Source: JANMCE01 sp963791625
GTDB lineage: Bacteria > Actinomycetota > Acidimicrobiia > Acidimicrobiales > Ilumatobacteraceae
DNA: 64,000 bases
Direction: 5' to 3'
NCBI GenBank assembly: GCA_963791625.1
Contig: CAWBTA010000015.1
Span: forward strand, 248,001 to 312,000
Positions within the stretch are counted from its first letter, which is position 1. Each line of letters starts with the position of its first letter. The position numbers were made by a program, and so were the translations under genes. Under the pieces are notes generated by a model. The model was not told the origin of the DNA and did no database searches. It saw nothing but the letters and a program-made list of their open reading frames with translations. This document shows, in pieces, positions 43,019 through 50,584 of this stretch.

Positions 43019-43705
43019 TTAGTCGTAAATATTTTGCGCGGCCGGCCCAAAAGTAAAGAAGACCGGAAGAACGGCGCTCGGATCACCAGACCAGTCGTAG
43101 GTGGCAACCTGTTCGCGCGACCGCCGGCCCAGCAACGAGCGGAAGGCCTCGTGCTGCGAGATCCGCAGGACAAGGCCGTCGGGAACGCCCTCGGCCATGA
43201 CCTCTCCCTCCACCTCGACCCGCACCGATGGCAGCCCCGCGTTTGCAACGCGTCGGGTTAGGCCGTGCATCATCATCGGCAGCGCCCAGGCAATGGTGGC
43301 GTTGTAACGCGACCCTGGCTTGCCGAGCGCGCCGCGGATGTCCTGCTCATGGGCCGCGACATCGATAGCGGCAGGCGCGATAGCAGGACCGACCGAGGTG
43401 AGCACGGCTTGGAAGTCAACCGACTGTGTTTCCCAGCGCGTGATCAGTTCGTCCACCGAAAGCTGCGCCGAGCGCGCAACCTGGTCGGCCGTCTGCGCAT
43501 CGTCGGGAATACCTTTCATCCGGCCATGCAGCGCGTCGTCGGTGATACCAGCGACGTGACCGAGCACATCGCGCACCGACCAACCCGGGCAAGACGGAAC
43601 TGCTGTTGCAAGTTCGGCGGGCGACAGCTCGCGGACGAACGCCGTGAACCGTTCCCTGGATGTCCGGTAGTGAACGCCGACGTCACCGTCGTACGGGTCG
43701 CTCAT
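43019..43705 (-). CDS. Maleylpyruvate isomerase-family (mycothiol-dependent, DinB-like) protein
   Basis: ATG 43705 overlaps the stop of the Nfu-type gene (ATGA) and gives 228 residues. The start Y-R-T-S-R-E-R-F and V-P-S-C-P-G-W-S-V-R-D-V-L-G-H-V-A-G with later I-D-V-A-A-H-E-Q-D-I-R match the TIGR03083-type family, where the His residues bind a metal. Family members are mycothiol-dependent isomerases or of unknown function. Its downstream coupling to an Fe-S protein gives no clear hint of role. Two further members lie at 44357 and 48303. Confidence 0.8.
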   Translation of the reverse strand: MSDPYDGDVGVHYRTSRERFTAFVRELSPAELATAVPSCPGWSVRDVLGHVAGITDDALHGRMKGIPDDAQTADQVARSAQLSVDELITRWETQSVDFQAVLTSVGPAIAPAAIDVAAHEQDIRGALGKPGSRYNATIAWALPMMMHGLTRRVANAGLPSVRVEVEGEVMAEGVPDGLVLRISQHEAFRSLLGRRSREQVATYDWSGDPSAVLPVFFTFGPAAQNIYD

Positions 43706-44334
43706 TGGTAGTAGGGGTTCTCGCCAACCGAGTGATCGGTTGCATCCACAACCTTTTGCACCGCCGGTATGAGTTCCTTCAGTGTGGACTGCACGCCCTG
43801 CAGCATGGTCTGTTTCGACATGGAACAGCCATGGCAACCGCCACCCATCGTCAGGTAGACGCGGCCCTCACCATCGTGGCCGACAAACGTGACAAAGCCG
43901 CCGTGCGCGTCGAGGGACGGGTTGATGTTGTCAGCGATAATGCCGCGTACTTCGGTGGACAGATCGTCGTTGGCCACAAGGTTGCCGAGCGAGATTGGGC
44001 GGGGCTTGTTGGGGTTACGCAGCACCAAACCGCCCTCCTCGTAGTCGAGGGTGGCGCCTTCGAGGTTGCTGGCGTCTTTGGCTGGAATGATGACTCGCAG
44101 ACCACCGTGGTTCTTCACCATGTCGGTGAAGTCAGCCTTGACCAGCTCCTGGAACGAGAGGTCGTAGGTGAACTCGGTTCCCTCGTCGGCCAGGATTTCG
44201 AGGCGCAGACCGAGTTGCTTGCCCTCGGGCTCTTCATCGCGGAGTTCCATGATCTTGTCCCGGCCCGCGGGCGTGACCGTGATGATCAGGTCGTCAACGA
44301 CAACCTCTTCGGTGGTGGCGAAAGGACTACTCAT
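43702..44334 (-). CDS. nfuA: Nfu-type Fe-S cluster carrier with HesB/IscA-like N-terminal domain
   Basis: ATG 44334 gives 210 residues. The N-terminal ~110 residues resemble a degenerate A-type carrier (I-T-V-T-P-A-G-R-D-K-I) without the Cys triad. The C-terminal NifU-like domain has N-P-S-L-D-A-H-G-G and G-G-G-C-H-G-C-S-M, the two Cys that hold the cluster between two monomers. This is the NfuA plan. It delivers clusters to client proteins. A second, single-domain NifU-like protein lies at 57183-57410. It lies 22 bp from the divergent gene at 44357 and is coupled to the downstream isomerase-family gene. Confidence 0.88.
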   Translation of the reverse strand: MSSPFATTEEVVVDDLIITVTPAGRDKIMELRDEEPEGKQLGLRLEILADEGTEFTYDLSFQELVKADFTDMVKNHGGLRVIIPAKDASNLEGATLDYEEGGLVLRNPNKPRPISLGNLVANDDLSTEVRGIIADNINPSLDAHGGFVTFVGHDGEGRVYLTMGGGCHGCSMSKQTMLQGVQSTLKELIPAVQKVVDATDHSVGENPYYQ

Positions 44335-44343
44335 AGAAAAGGC

Positions 44344-44349
44344 TACCGT
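44344..44349 (+). promoter_or_regulatory. Candidate leaderless -10 box for the isomerase-family gene
   Basis: TACCGT precedes the ATG at 44357 by seven bases, within the 22-bp divergent gap; a ribosome site would not fit. Confidence 0.4.
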
Positions 44350-44356
44350 CGTTCGC

Positions 44357-45088
44357 ATGGCAATCGACTATCGACAGACCATCATTGACGAGACTTCGGC
44401 CATGGTGTCCATCATCCGAGCCCACGGTACCGACAAACGGGTCCCCAGCTGCCCCGAATGGAACCTGGGTGAACTCGCCGTTCACATGGGTCAGGTACAG
44501 CGCTGGGCGACGGGAATAGTCATCGCGCCGGAGCCACCCACGAGCTACATCCCACCGCCCGACTACGACGGAACGCCACCGGCTGACTATTTGGCGGCCG
44601 GGGTCGGGCCGCTGGTTGCCGCGCTAATGGCTGCCGAAATGAGCGCACCGACGTGGACGTTCATTGGCACGCCGCAGACGAAATCCTTCTGGCTGCGCCG
44701 CCAGGCGATCGAGGTGTCGATCCACCGCTGGGATGCCGCGCATGCGGCCGGTGTCTCAGTGTCGCTTGATCCACTTGTGGCCGCCGACAGCCTCGACGAG
44801 CACCTGCGCCTGATGGTGCCGCGCATCGTGCGCCGCTCCAAGGCCGACATCAGCGGGTTGGTCGGTGATGTGCACGTGCACTGCACCGACACCGAGGGCG
44901 AGTGGACCTTCGATGTGCACGACGGCGCGGTACGGGTGACCACGGGTCACGGCAAGGCGACGACGGCCGTCCGTGGCCCGGCGTCGGATGTGGCACTGTT
45001 TCTGTTCAACCGGGTACCGGCGGAACGGGTGGAGATCTTTGGGGACCACACGCTGCTCACGTCCTGGCAAGACATTCTTCGCTTCTAA
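44357..45088 (+). CDS. Maleylpyruvate isomerase-family (mycothiol-dependent, DinB-like) protein
   Basis: The 243-residue protein starts at ATG 44357; the longer frame from 44168 is antisense to nfuA. V-P-S-C-P-E-W-N-L-G-E-L-A-V-H-M-G-Q-V provides the first His, and a Q-A-I-E-V-S-I-H-R-W-D-A block the second. The C-terminal half contains V-H-C-T-D-T-E-G-E-W, common to the SCP2-like MDMPI_C extension. It is probably a metal-dependent protein that uses mycothiol or an unknown thiol. It is followed 8 bp later by a methyltransferase-like gene. Confidence 0.82.
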   Translation: MAIDYRQTIIDETSAMVSIIRAHGTDKRVPSCPEWNLGELAVHMGQVQRWATGIVIAPEPPTSYIPPPDYDGTPPADYLAAGVGPLVAALMAAEMSAPTWTFIGTPQTKSFWLRRQAIEVSIHRWDAAHAAGVSVSLDPLVAADSLDEHLRLMVPRIVRRSKADISGLVGDVHVHCTDTEGEWTFDVHDGAVRVTTGHGKATTAVRGPASDVALFLFNRVPAERVEIFGDHTLLTSWQDILRF

Positions 45089-45096
45089 GGACTGAG

Positions 45097-46254
45097 ATGA
45101 CGACCCTCTTGAGCACCGCCAACGACGGGCCCTTCCGGTTCTATGACAACCGGGAGAAGTACCTGCTGTTCGTTACGACCACCAGCGAGAAGCCGGTCGT
45201 GGCGGCGCGCATCGGCCGCGAATTGGAGCACCTGAAGCCGCTTCCACCGGCGCTACGCATCTATGACGCGGGCACCGGCAACGGGCAGGTGATGAGCCAC
45301 GTACTGCGTCATCTGCATCATCGTTTCCCGCACGTTCCGTTCTGCATCGTTGGCAAAGAAATCAGCATGGAAGACACCCGGCTCACGCTGTCGACGTTGC
45401 CCGACCGGTTGGCCGAACATCCCCAGACTGTGGTGGTTCTCACCAATATGTCGTACATCGAATCACCCGAGCTGTTTCCCCGCTCGACCGAACATCAGGC
45501 CACCCTGAACTGGCACGAAATCGGGCTCGACGGCACCTCGGCTCATGAGTTCGTACAGCAGATCGAAGATCTCGACGAGTTGCTGCAGAACGACTGGCAG
45601 ACCACCACCAGCCCCAAGACCGGTAACCCGGTGTACGCGGCACCGTCGGTTCTGATCCTGTATCGCAAGGATCACGAATTCGTGCTGAGTGACGTCATCC
45701 CTCGCAACACCGGCGCGCCGCAACACCAGGGATACGACCTCGCGTTGGCCGTGCAGCCGTACCGTTCACGCACCTTGGCGGAGGGCAAAGTTCGCATGGT
45801 GCTCGCCCCGGTCGCGCAAAACCTTCGCGTCGGTGGTCGGCTGGTGGTGGTGCAATCCACCGGTCACGACCCCGGCATGGAAATCATCCGCCGCATCTGG
45901 CCCGACGAGCAGCCCTTCGCCACACCTCGCCACACGCTGATCACCGAGATGCAGGCGCAGCTTCCGTCCAGTGCGTTTTCATTCGAGGGTGCCAGCGATG
46001 ACCGGGCGCTGTTCAGCTATCACCTGCACGCCATGCCGAGCGAAGTGTCGAGCAAGATCTCGACGTCCACCATGCTGGCCGCGTGGAACGCCGCGGTCTA
46101 CGTCGCCCAGATCGAAGAGGACCGCATCATGGCCGAGCTGGAACGGGGCGCCTATCTCGACGCCACCACCGATGTCGTGCGCCGCCACGGAGGGCTGTGG
46201 TTCCAGGACGAATCCTTCGTCGTCGTCCGCAAGTCGGGCTCACCCGGCTCGTAG
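45097..46254 (+). CDS. SAM-dependent methyltransferase-like protein of unknown function
   Basis: The 385-residue protein starts at ATG 45097, eight bases after the preceding gene. Residues about 45-100 have a Rossmann nucleotide-binding start, I-Y-D-A-G-T-G-N-G-Q-V, then F-C-I-V-G-K-E-I-S as strand 2, typical of class I methyltransferases. The rest, including V-R-M-V-L-A-P-V-A and V-G-G-R-L-V-V-V-Q-S-T-G-H-D, fits the later strands with a large insertion. I do not recognise the exact family. It is probably co-transcribed with the isomerase-family protein and followed by an MFS transporter 76 bp later. Confidence 0.7.
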   Translation: MTTLLSTANDGPFRFYDNREKYLLFVTTTSEKPVVAARIGRELEHLKPLPPALRIYDAGTGNGQVMSHVLRHLHHRFPHVPFCIVGKEISMEDTRLTLSTLPDRLAEHPQTVVVLTNMSYIESPELFPRSTEHQATLNWHEIGLDGTSAHEFVQQIEDLDELLQNDWQTTTSPKTGNPVYAAPSVLILYRKDHEFVLSDVIPRNTGAPQHQGYDLALAVQPYRSRTLAEGKVRMVLAPVAQNLRVGGRLVVVQSTGHDPGMEIIRRIWPDEQPFATPRHTLITEMQAQLPSSAFSFEGASDDRALFSYHLHAMPSEVSSKISTSTMLAAWNAAVYVAQIEEDRIMAELERGAYLDATTDVVRRHGGLWFQDESFVVVRKSGSPGS

Positions 46255-46330
46255 CCAAGCCTCGACGCCGTCTCGGCTTCGAAGGGGTCGGACGGCTAGA
46301 TTCGGCGGCGATCCCCGAGGAGTGCCGCTC

Positions 46331-47626
46331 ATGTCTGATGGTTCGAAACGTAACCCGCTGCTTGCTATTTTCACCACGGTCTTCATCGACCTCCTGGGCT
46401 TCGGCATCCTGCTGCCGGTCTTCCCGCTGCTGATCACGCCGGGTTCGCCGTACAAGGTCATGCCCGGATCACCCCAGCACGGGCTCATTTTGCTCGGCTG
46501 GTTGCAGGCCATCTTCCCCTTCTGCATCTTCCTTGCTGCACCCGTGCTTGGTCAGTTGTCCGACCGTTTCGGCCGTCGTCCGGTGTTGGCGTTCTCCATC
46601 GCCGGAACGTCGATCAGCTACGTGCTTTTCGCTATCGGCATCATCAACAAGAACCTGCCGCTGCTGTTCATCGCCCGGGCATTCGACGGCTTCACCGGTG
46701 GCAACATCGCCGTTGCCCAGGCAGCCATCGGTGACATCAGCACCAACGAAAACCGGGCCAAGAACTTCGGCGTGCTCGGCGCGGCATTCGGGTTGGGTTT
46801 CGTGATCGGGCCGTACCTCGGCGGACGACTGAGCGCTCCCAATACGAGCTTCTACGGCCTGTTCCAATCGCCGTCATGGTTCAGCGCCTCCACGCCCTTC
46901 TGGTTCGCCGCCATCCTGGCTGCGCTGAACTGCATGTTGATCCTGTTCAAGCTGCCCGAGACGCTGAAGACGAAGGATCCAAACCGCAAGGTGGAACTCG
47001 GCCGGTCCTTCCACAATGTTGCCGAGGGCTTTGCCTCGCCCCGATTGCGGATACCGCTCCTCGCGACGTTTCTGTTTAACAGCGGCTTCACGTTCTTCAC
47101 CACCTTCGCCGGTGTCTATCTGGCCCGGCAGTTCAAGTTCGGTCCATCAAAGACCGGTGACTTCTTCGCTCTCGTCGGCATCTTCATCGCCCTGTCGCAA
47201 GGTCTGCTGGTCGGCAAGGTCGCCAAAAAGCTGCCCGACTTCAAGGTGCTTCGGTTCGCCTTCTTCGGCAACGCTATTGCGATCTTCACCTACGTGTGGG
47301 CCAAGAGCACGCTGCCGCTGTACCTCACCGTGCCGATCTTCACCGCGTTCAACGGGTTGTGCATGGCGAACCTCACCAGCCTGGTGAGCCGGTCAGCCGA
47401 GATGGGCAAGCAAGGCCAAGCCATGGGCATCTACTCCAGCGTGCAGAGCTTCGCTCAGGTCATCCCTGCGGCGCTCGTTGGCTACATCACCGCCGGCATC
47501 GGTTCGAAGACGCCACTCATTGTGTCCTCCGTCGTGATGGGCCTCGCCGGTCTCGCCTTCGTCACCCTCTTCCGCCCCACCTACGTCGCCTCCGCCCACC
47601 CCGTCGCCCCCGCCATGGCCCACTAA
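46331..47626 (+). CDS. MFS transporter, TetA-like drug:proton antiporter type
   Basis: The 431-residue protein (ATG 46331) has 12 predicted membrane helices. The MFS motif A is G-Q-L-S-D-R-F-G-R-R-P-V between helices 2 and 3, and A-R-A-F-D-G-F-T-G-G-N follows, as in TetA-type DHA1 members. It likely exports a small hydrophobic compound using the proton gradient. A GGAG-like site is near the start. A nested hairpin follows the stop. Confidence 0.85.
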   Translation: MSDGSKRNPLLAIFTTVFIDLLGFGILLPVFPLLITPGSPYKVMPGSPQHGLILLGWLQAIFPFCIFLAAPVLGQLSDRFGRRPVLAFSIAGTSISYVLFAIGIINKNLPLLFIARAFDGFTGGNIAVAQAAIGDISTNENRAKNFGVLGAAFGLGFVIGPYLGGRLSAPNTSFYGLFQSPSWFSASTPFWFAAILAALNCMLILFKLPETLKTKDPNRKVELGRSFHNVAEGFASPRLRIPLLATFLFNSGFTFFTTFAGVYLARQFKFGPSKTGDFFALVGIFIALSQGLLVGKVAKKLPDFKVLRFAFFGNAIAIFTYVWAKSTLPLYLTVPIFTAFNGLCMANLTSLVSRSAEMGKQGQAMGIYSSVQSFAQVIPAALVGYITAGIGSKTPLIVSSVVMGLAGLAFVTLFRPTYVASAHPVAPAMAH

Positions 47627-47632
47627 CCCGTC

Positions 47633-47683
47633 GAGCAAGTCGGCTGCCATATCACGATGGCTGATACAGACGCCGACTTGCTC
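47633..47683. terminator. Long nested hairpin between the MFS gene and the DUF559 relic
   Basis: GAGCAAGTCGGC (47633-47644) and GCCGACTTGCTC (47672-47683) are perfect 12-base complementary arms. Between them GCCAT and ATGGC form a second, inner stem. It lies right after the MFS stop and reaches the stop of the convergent relic. Confidence 0.5.
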
Positions 47684-48300
47684 AGCGGGAGATGGCGAGC
47701 CCCAGCGACTCGACGACCCCTTTGCGCACCATGTCGGGCCGGGTGAAGACGTCTTCAAAGGTAAACGAGATGACGACACGACCGAGCTGCATCAGGTCGC
47801 GTCGGCGCTCGGCGTCACGTTGCCGCTGGCGAGGACTGCTATGCGCCACGTGACCTTCCACTTCGACGACGAGCGCCGATGGTGAAAAGTCGAAGTCGAC
47901 CGGATCAACAGGTTGGCCAGCTCGACGGTGTCTGATTTGGCACGCGGGGCGAGGTAGGCCGGCCGCCCGACACAGGGCCAGGAAGCGACGCTCCAACCGG
48001 TTCGCTCCGCCGGTGTCGATCCAGATGTCATCGAGCAGGCCGACACCATCACATCCTCGATAGCGAAGCTTCGAGTGTGCCTTCCATCAAACGATCCCGA
48101 TGACGACGCGCCGTCAGCACCTCGACCGGTCCGTCGACAAAGCCATCGAATTTGTGCAGCTGGGCAGCGGATCGATGTCTGATCACCGCACCCGGGCCGG
48201 CATCGTTCAGGGCGACGCGTAGCTCGAAGCGCCAGGTGCGAGGCGTTCCGGGGAATGTAAGACTGCGGCGCCGATACGAAAGCCGACTGGCTCGATGAAC
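47682..48300 (-). pseudogene. Remnant of an AbiEi/DUF559-type protein with internal deletion
   Basis: Three minus-strand frames hold fragments of one protein type. Near 48268-48049 a frame has L-T-F-P-G-T-P-R-T-W-R-F-E-L, I-R-H-R-S-A-A-Q-L and V-E-V-L-T-A-R-R, the AbiEi-like N-terminal pattern, then a stop. The second part (47682 to about 48053) has L-E-R-R-F-L-A-L, V-D-F-D-F, V-V-E-V-E-G-H-V and the terminal F-T-F-E-D-V of the DUF559 nuclease-like domain. About 90 central residues are absent, and a further shift lies at the N-terminal side near 48270. The beginning is cut by the end of the neighbouring gene. It is a decayed gene, not a simple sequencing break. Confidence 0.7.
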
Positions 48301-48302
48301 GA

Positions 48303-48911
48303 CTAGAACCAGGTTGGGGGTGGGGTGATGGTGTCGCCGACGGGGCGGCTGAAGAGCCAGGTGAGCTCGGCTTTGTCACCCAGCCCGGCGACATCGGCGG
48401 GGATCGGTTGTCCGAATGCCGAGCGGCGGACGGCGAGGTCGGCCGCGACCCAGTCGGACGGGATGTCTCGCCAGGTGTAGCCGAGGCCGGTATCCATGCG
48501 ATGCACCTCCACCTCGCGCCAGCGACGCAGCGGCACCGACTCGACCGTGATCACGCCGAACGGGCCGGATGCTTCGCTGGCCCACTGCTCGTCGGTCAAG
48601 GCCGTTAAGGTGCGCTCGAAATCATCGGAGGTAGCGCCGATGTGAGCGACCTGCTCGGCAAACCCTCGGCCTGCGCCGGCCTCGATATCAGCATTGCGCT
48701 GCGGAATGCCACCGGGGTACATCGAGCCGCCGTAGAGCATGTTGCGGCAGCCCTCGGCGTTACGGGCTATATGCGTGAGCACGTGACCGACCGTCCAGTT
48801 CGGCAGGAGGCTGGGTTTGGTCACATCAACGTCACCCAGGCCGTGAAGCCAGTGGACGAGGGCGGTCTGGCTGGCTATGCAGCCTTGGATGAAGTCAGCA
48901 CGTGAGGTCAT
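48303..48911 (-). CDS. Maleylpyruvate isomerase-family (mycothiol-dependent, DinB-like) protein
   Basis: ATG 48911 starts a 202-residue protein; the longer frame to 49718 is antisense to the CDF gene. L-L-P-N-W-T-V-G-H-V-L-T-H-I-A-R-N-A-E-G contains the first His, and R-R-W-R-E-V-E-V-H-R-M-D-T the second, as in mycothiol maleylpyruvate isomerases, to which this copy looks closest of the three. The family's isomerase opens or rearranges ring-cleavage products; no such pathway is adjacent. It is divergent from the CDF transporter with 21 bp between the starts. Confidence 0.8.
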   Translation of the reverse strand: MTSRADFIQGCIASQTALVHWLHGLGDVDVTKPSLLPNWTVGHVLTHIARNAEGCRNMLYGGSMYPGGIPQRNADIEAGAGRGFAEQVAHIGATSDDFERTLTALTDEQWASEASGPFGVITVESVPLRRWREVEVHRMDTGLGYTWRDIPSDWVAADLAVRRSAFGQPIPADVAGLGDKAELTWLFSRPVGDTITPPPTWF

Positions 48912-48932
48912 GATCTGATTCAATCGCGTTTC

Positions 48933-49844
48933 GTGCAAGACGGAAGCAAGAAAGCCATCATCGCTGCGCTGGCCGCCAACCTCGGCATCGCTATCGCAAA
49001 GTTCATCGGGTTCTTCTTCACCCGTTCCACAGGGATGCTGGCCGAGGCGGTGCACTCCCTCGCAGACTCGGGTAACCAAGGCCTGCTTCTGCTTGGATCG
49101 AAGCGGGCGAAGAAAGGCGCCACTGCCATGCACCCGTTTGGTTACGGTCGCGAGCGCTATTTCTGGGCCTTTGCGGTGGCGCTGGTGATCTTTTCCCTCG
49201 GAGGCGCTTTTGCGTTCTACGAAGGTCTCGACAAGTTGATCCACCCGCACGAACCGAAGAATCTTGGCATTGGCGTCGGCATTCTCGTCTTCTCCATCCT
49301 GCTGGAGAGTTACTCGTTCAAGACGGCCATCGTCGAGGCGAACAAATTGCGGGGGAACACGCCGATGTTCAAGTTCCTGCGGCGCGCAAAGACTCCCGAG
49401 CTGCCCGTGGTGCTTTTGGAAGATGCCGGAGCACTGTTTGGACTTGTACTGGCCCTTGGCGGCTTGATCATGGCCGAGGTGACGGGCAACGCTCGTTGGG
49501 ATGCCGTTGGTTCGCTCACCATTGGCGTGCTGTTGATTGGCATCGCCATCTTCCTGTCGGTGGAAATGAAGAGCCTCCTGATCGGGGAGGCGGCCTCGCC
49601 GGAACAGGAGGCTGCGATCGCGATGGCGATTGAGGCTTCGCCCGAGGTCCACAAGCTCATCCACATGCGAACGATGCACCTCGGGCCAGACGAGTTGCTG
49701 CTCGGCACCAAAGTTCACTTTGATGATGCCTTCACCACCTCGGAGTTGGCGAGCGCCATAGATGCGGTCGAGGCCCGCATCCGCGCCGCTGTGCCGTCAG
49801 CGCGCGTCGTCTACGTGGAGCCAGATATCGCCCGCACCGCATGA
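48933..49844 (+). CDS. Cation diffusion facilitator (zinc/manganese efflux) transporter
   Basis: The 303-residue protein (GTG) has about six membrane helices. H-S-L-A-D-S-G-N-Q with the H-x3-D metal site is in helix 2, and H-P-F-G-Y-G-R-E-R-Y-F-W follows. The C-terminal cytoplasmic ferredoxin-like domain runs from about residue 210. The plan matches the SLC30A9-like CDF group. It exports divalent cations, probably zinc or manganese, in exchange for protons. Its stop overlaps the ATG of the thiN-like gene by four bases. Confidence 0.9.
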   Translation: MQDGSKKAIIAALAANLGIAIAKFIGFFFTRSTGMLAEAVHSLADSGNQGLLLLGSKRAKKGATAMHPFGYGRERYFWAFAVALVIFSLGGAFAFYEGLDKLIHPHEPKNLGIGVGILVFSILLESYSFKTAIVEANKLRGNTPMFKFLRRAKTPELPVVLLEDAGALFGLVLALGGLIMAEVTGNARWDAVGSLTIGVLLIGIAIFLSVEMKSLLIGEAASPEQEAAIAMAIEASPEVHKLIHMRTMHLGPDELLLGTKVHFDDAFTTSELASAIDAVEARIRAAVPSARVVYVEPDIARTA

Positions 49845-50515
49845 CGTCACGGGTCGTCATCATGCTCGGTGGCGAACCACCCGACCCGCAGCTGCGTCGC
49901 CATATTCGATCGCTCGCCGACGCGGTCATCGCGGCCGACGGAGGCATAGATCACGCCATCGCGTGGGATCTGCCGATCAACATCGCGGTGGGAGATATGG
50001 ACTCGGTGTCGCTCACCGGCCTCGCCCATCTCCAGCAGGAACGCATCGCCACTGAACGCCACCCCGCCGACAAGGAAGCTTCCGATGGCGAACTTGCCCT
50101 TGAGGTCGCGTTGCGTTCGGACCCGCAGGAAGTCCATCTTTTTACCGGCGGCGGGGCAGATCGACTCGATCATCTGTTGATCACCGCAGCGCTGCTCACC
50201 AATCCGTCGCTGGCATCTCGGCGGGTGTGGGCCTGGATCGGGTCGACGCTGATCATCCCGCTGCAGGCCGGGCAATCGACCGATTTCTGGGGACACGAGG
50301 GGGCCAATATCACGCTATTAGCCGTCAACGGACCGGCTCAGGGCGTCGGCACCGTCGGACTCGAGTTTCCGCTACATGGCGAGACGCTGCAACCCTGGAG
50401 CAGTCGGGGCCTTTCGAACCGGGGCATGGGCGCCGCTGTCACCGTCTCGATCGAGAGAGGTTGCCTCCTGGTGATCAGGCCGAATGCCGCCGCCGATCTG
50501 CCGAACATAGAGTAA
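49841..50515 (+). CDS. Thiamine pyrophosphokinase
   Basis: The 224-residue enzyme has A-A-D-G-G-I-D-H-A, G-D-M-D-S, D-K-E-A-S-D-G-E-L-A-L and G-G-G-A-D-R-L-D-H-L, the ordered thiamine and ATP/Mg-binding motifs of the ThiN/TPK family. It pyrophosphorylates thiamine to the cofactor used by Dxs, among others. It is coupled to the CDF transporter by an ATGA overlap. No thiamine riboswitch is apparent before the operon. Confidence 0.9.
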   Translation: MTSRVVIMLGGEPPDPQLRRHIRSLADAVIAADGGIDHAIAWDLPINIAVGDMDSVSLTGLAHLQQERIATERHPADKEASDGELALEVALRSDPQEVHLFTGGGADRLDHLLITAALLTNPSLASRRVWAWIGSTLIIPLQAGQSTDFWGHEGANITLLAVNGPAQGVGTVGLEFPLHGETLQPWSSRGLSNRGMGAAVTVSIERGCLLVIRPNAAADLPNIE

Positions 50516-50584
50516 CTCCGAACAACCGCAGGCCACCGACGGTCGATACCCTGTCTGCGTCCGTAAACCGATCGGGAGACACCA

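Noticed and set aside
50516..50584. A thiamine riboswitch near the thiamine pyrophosphokinase gene
   Set aside because: No TPP-riboswitch core sequences are visible here or before the CDF-ThiN operon.
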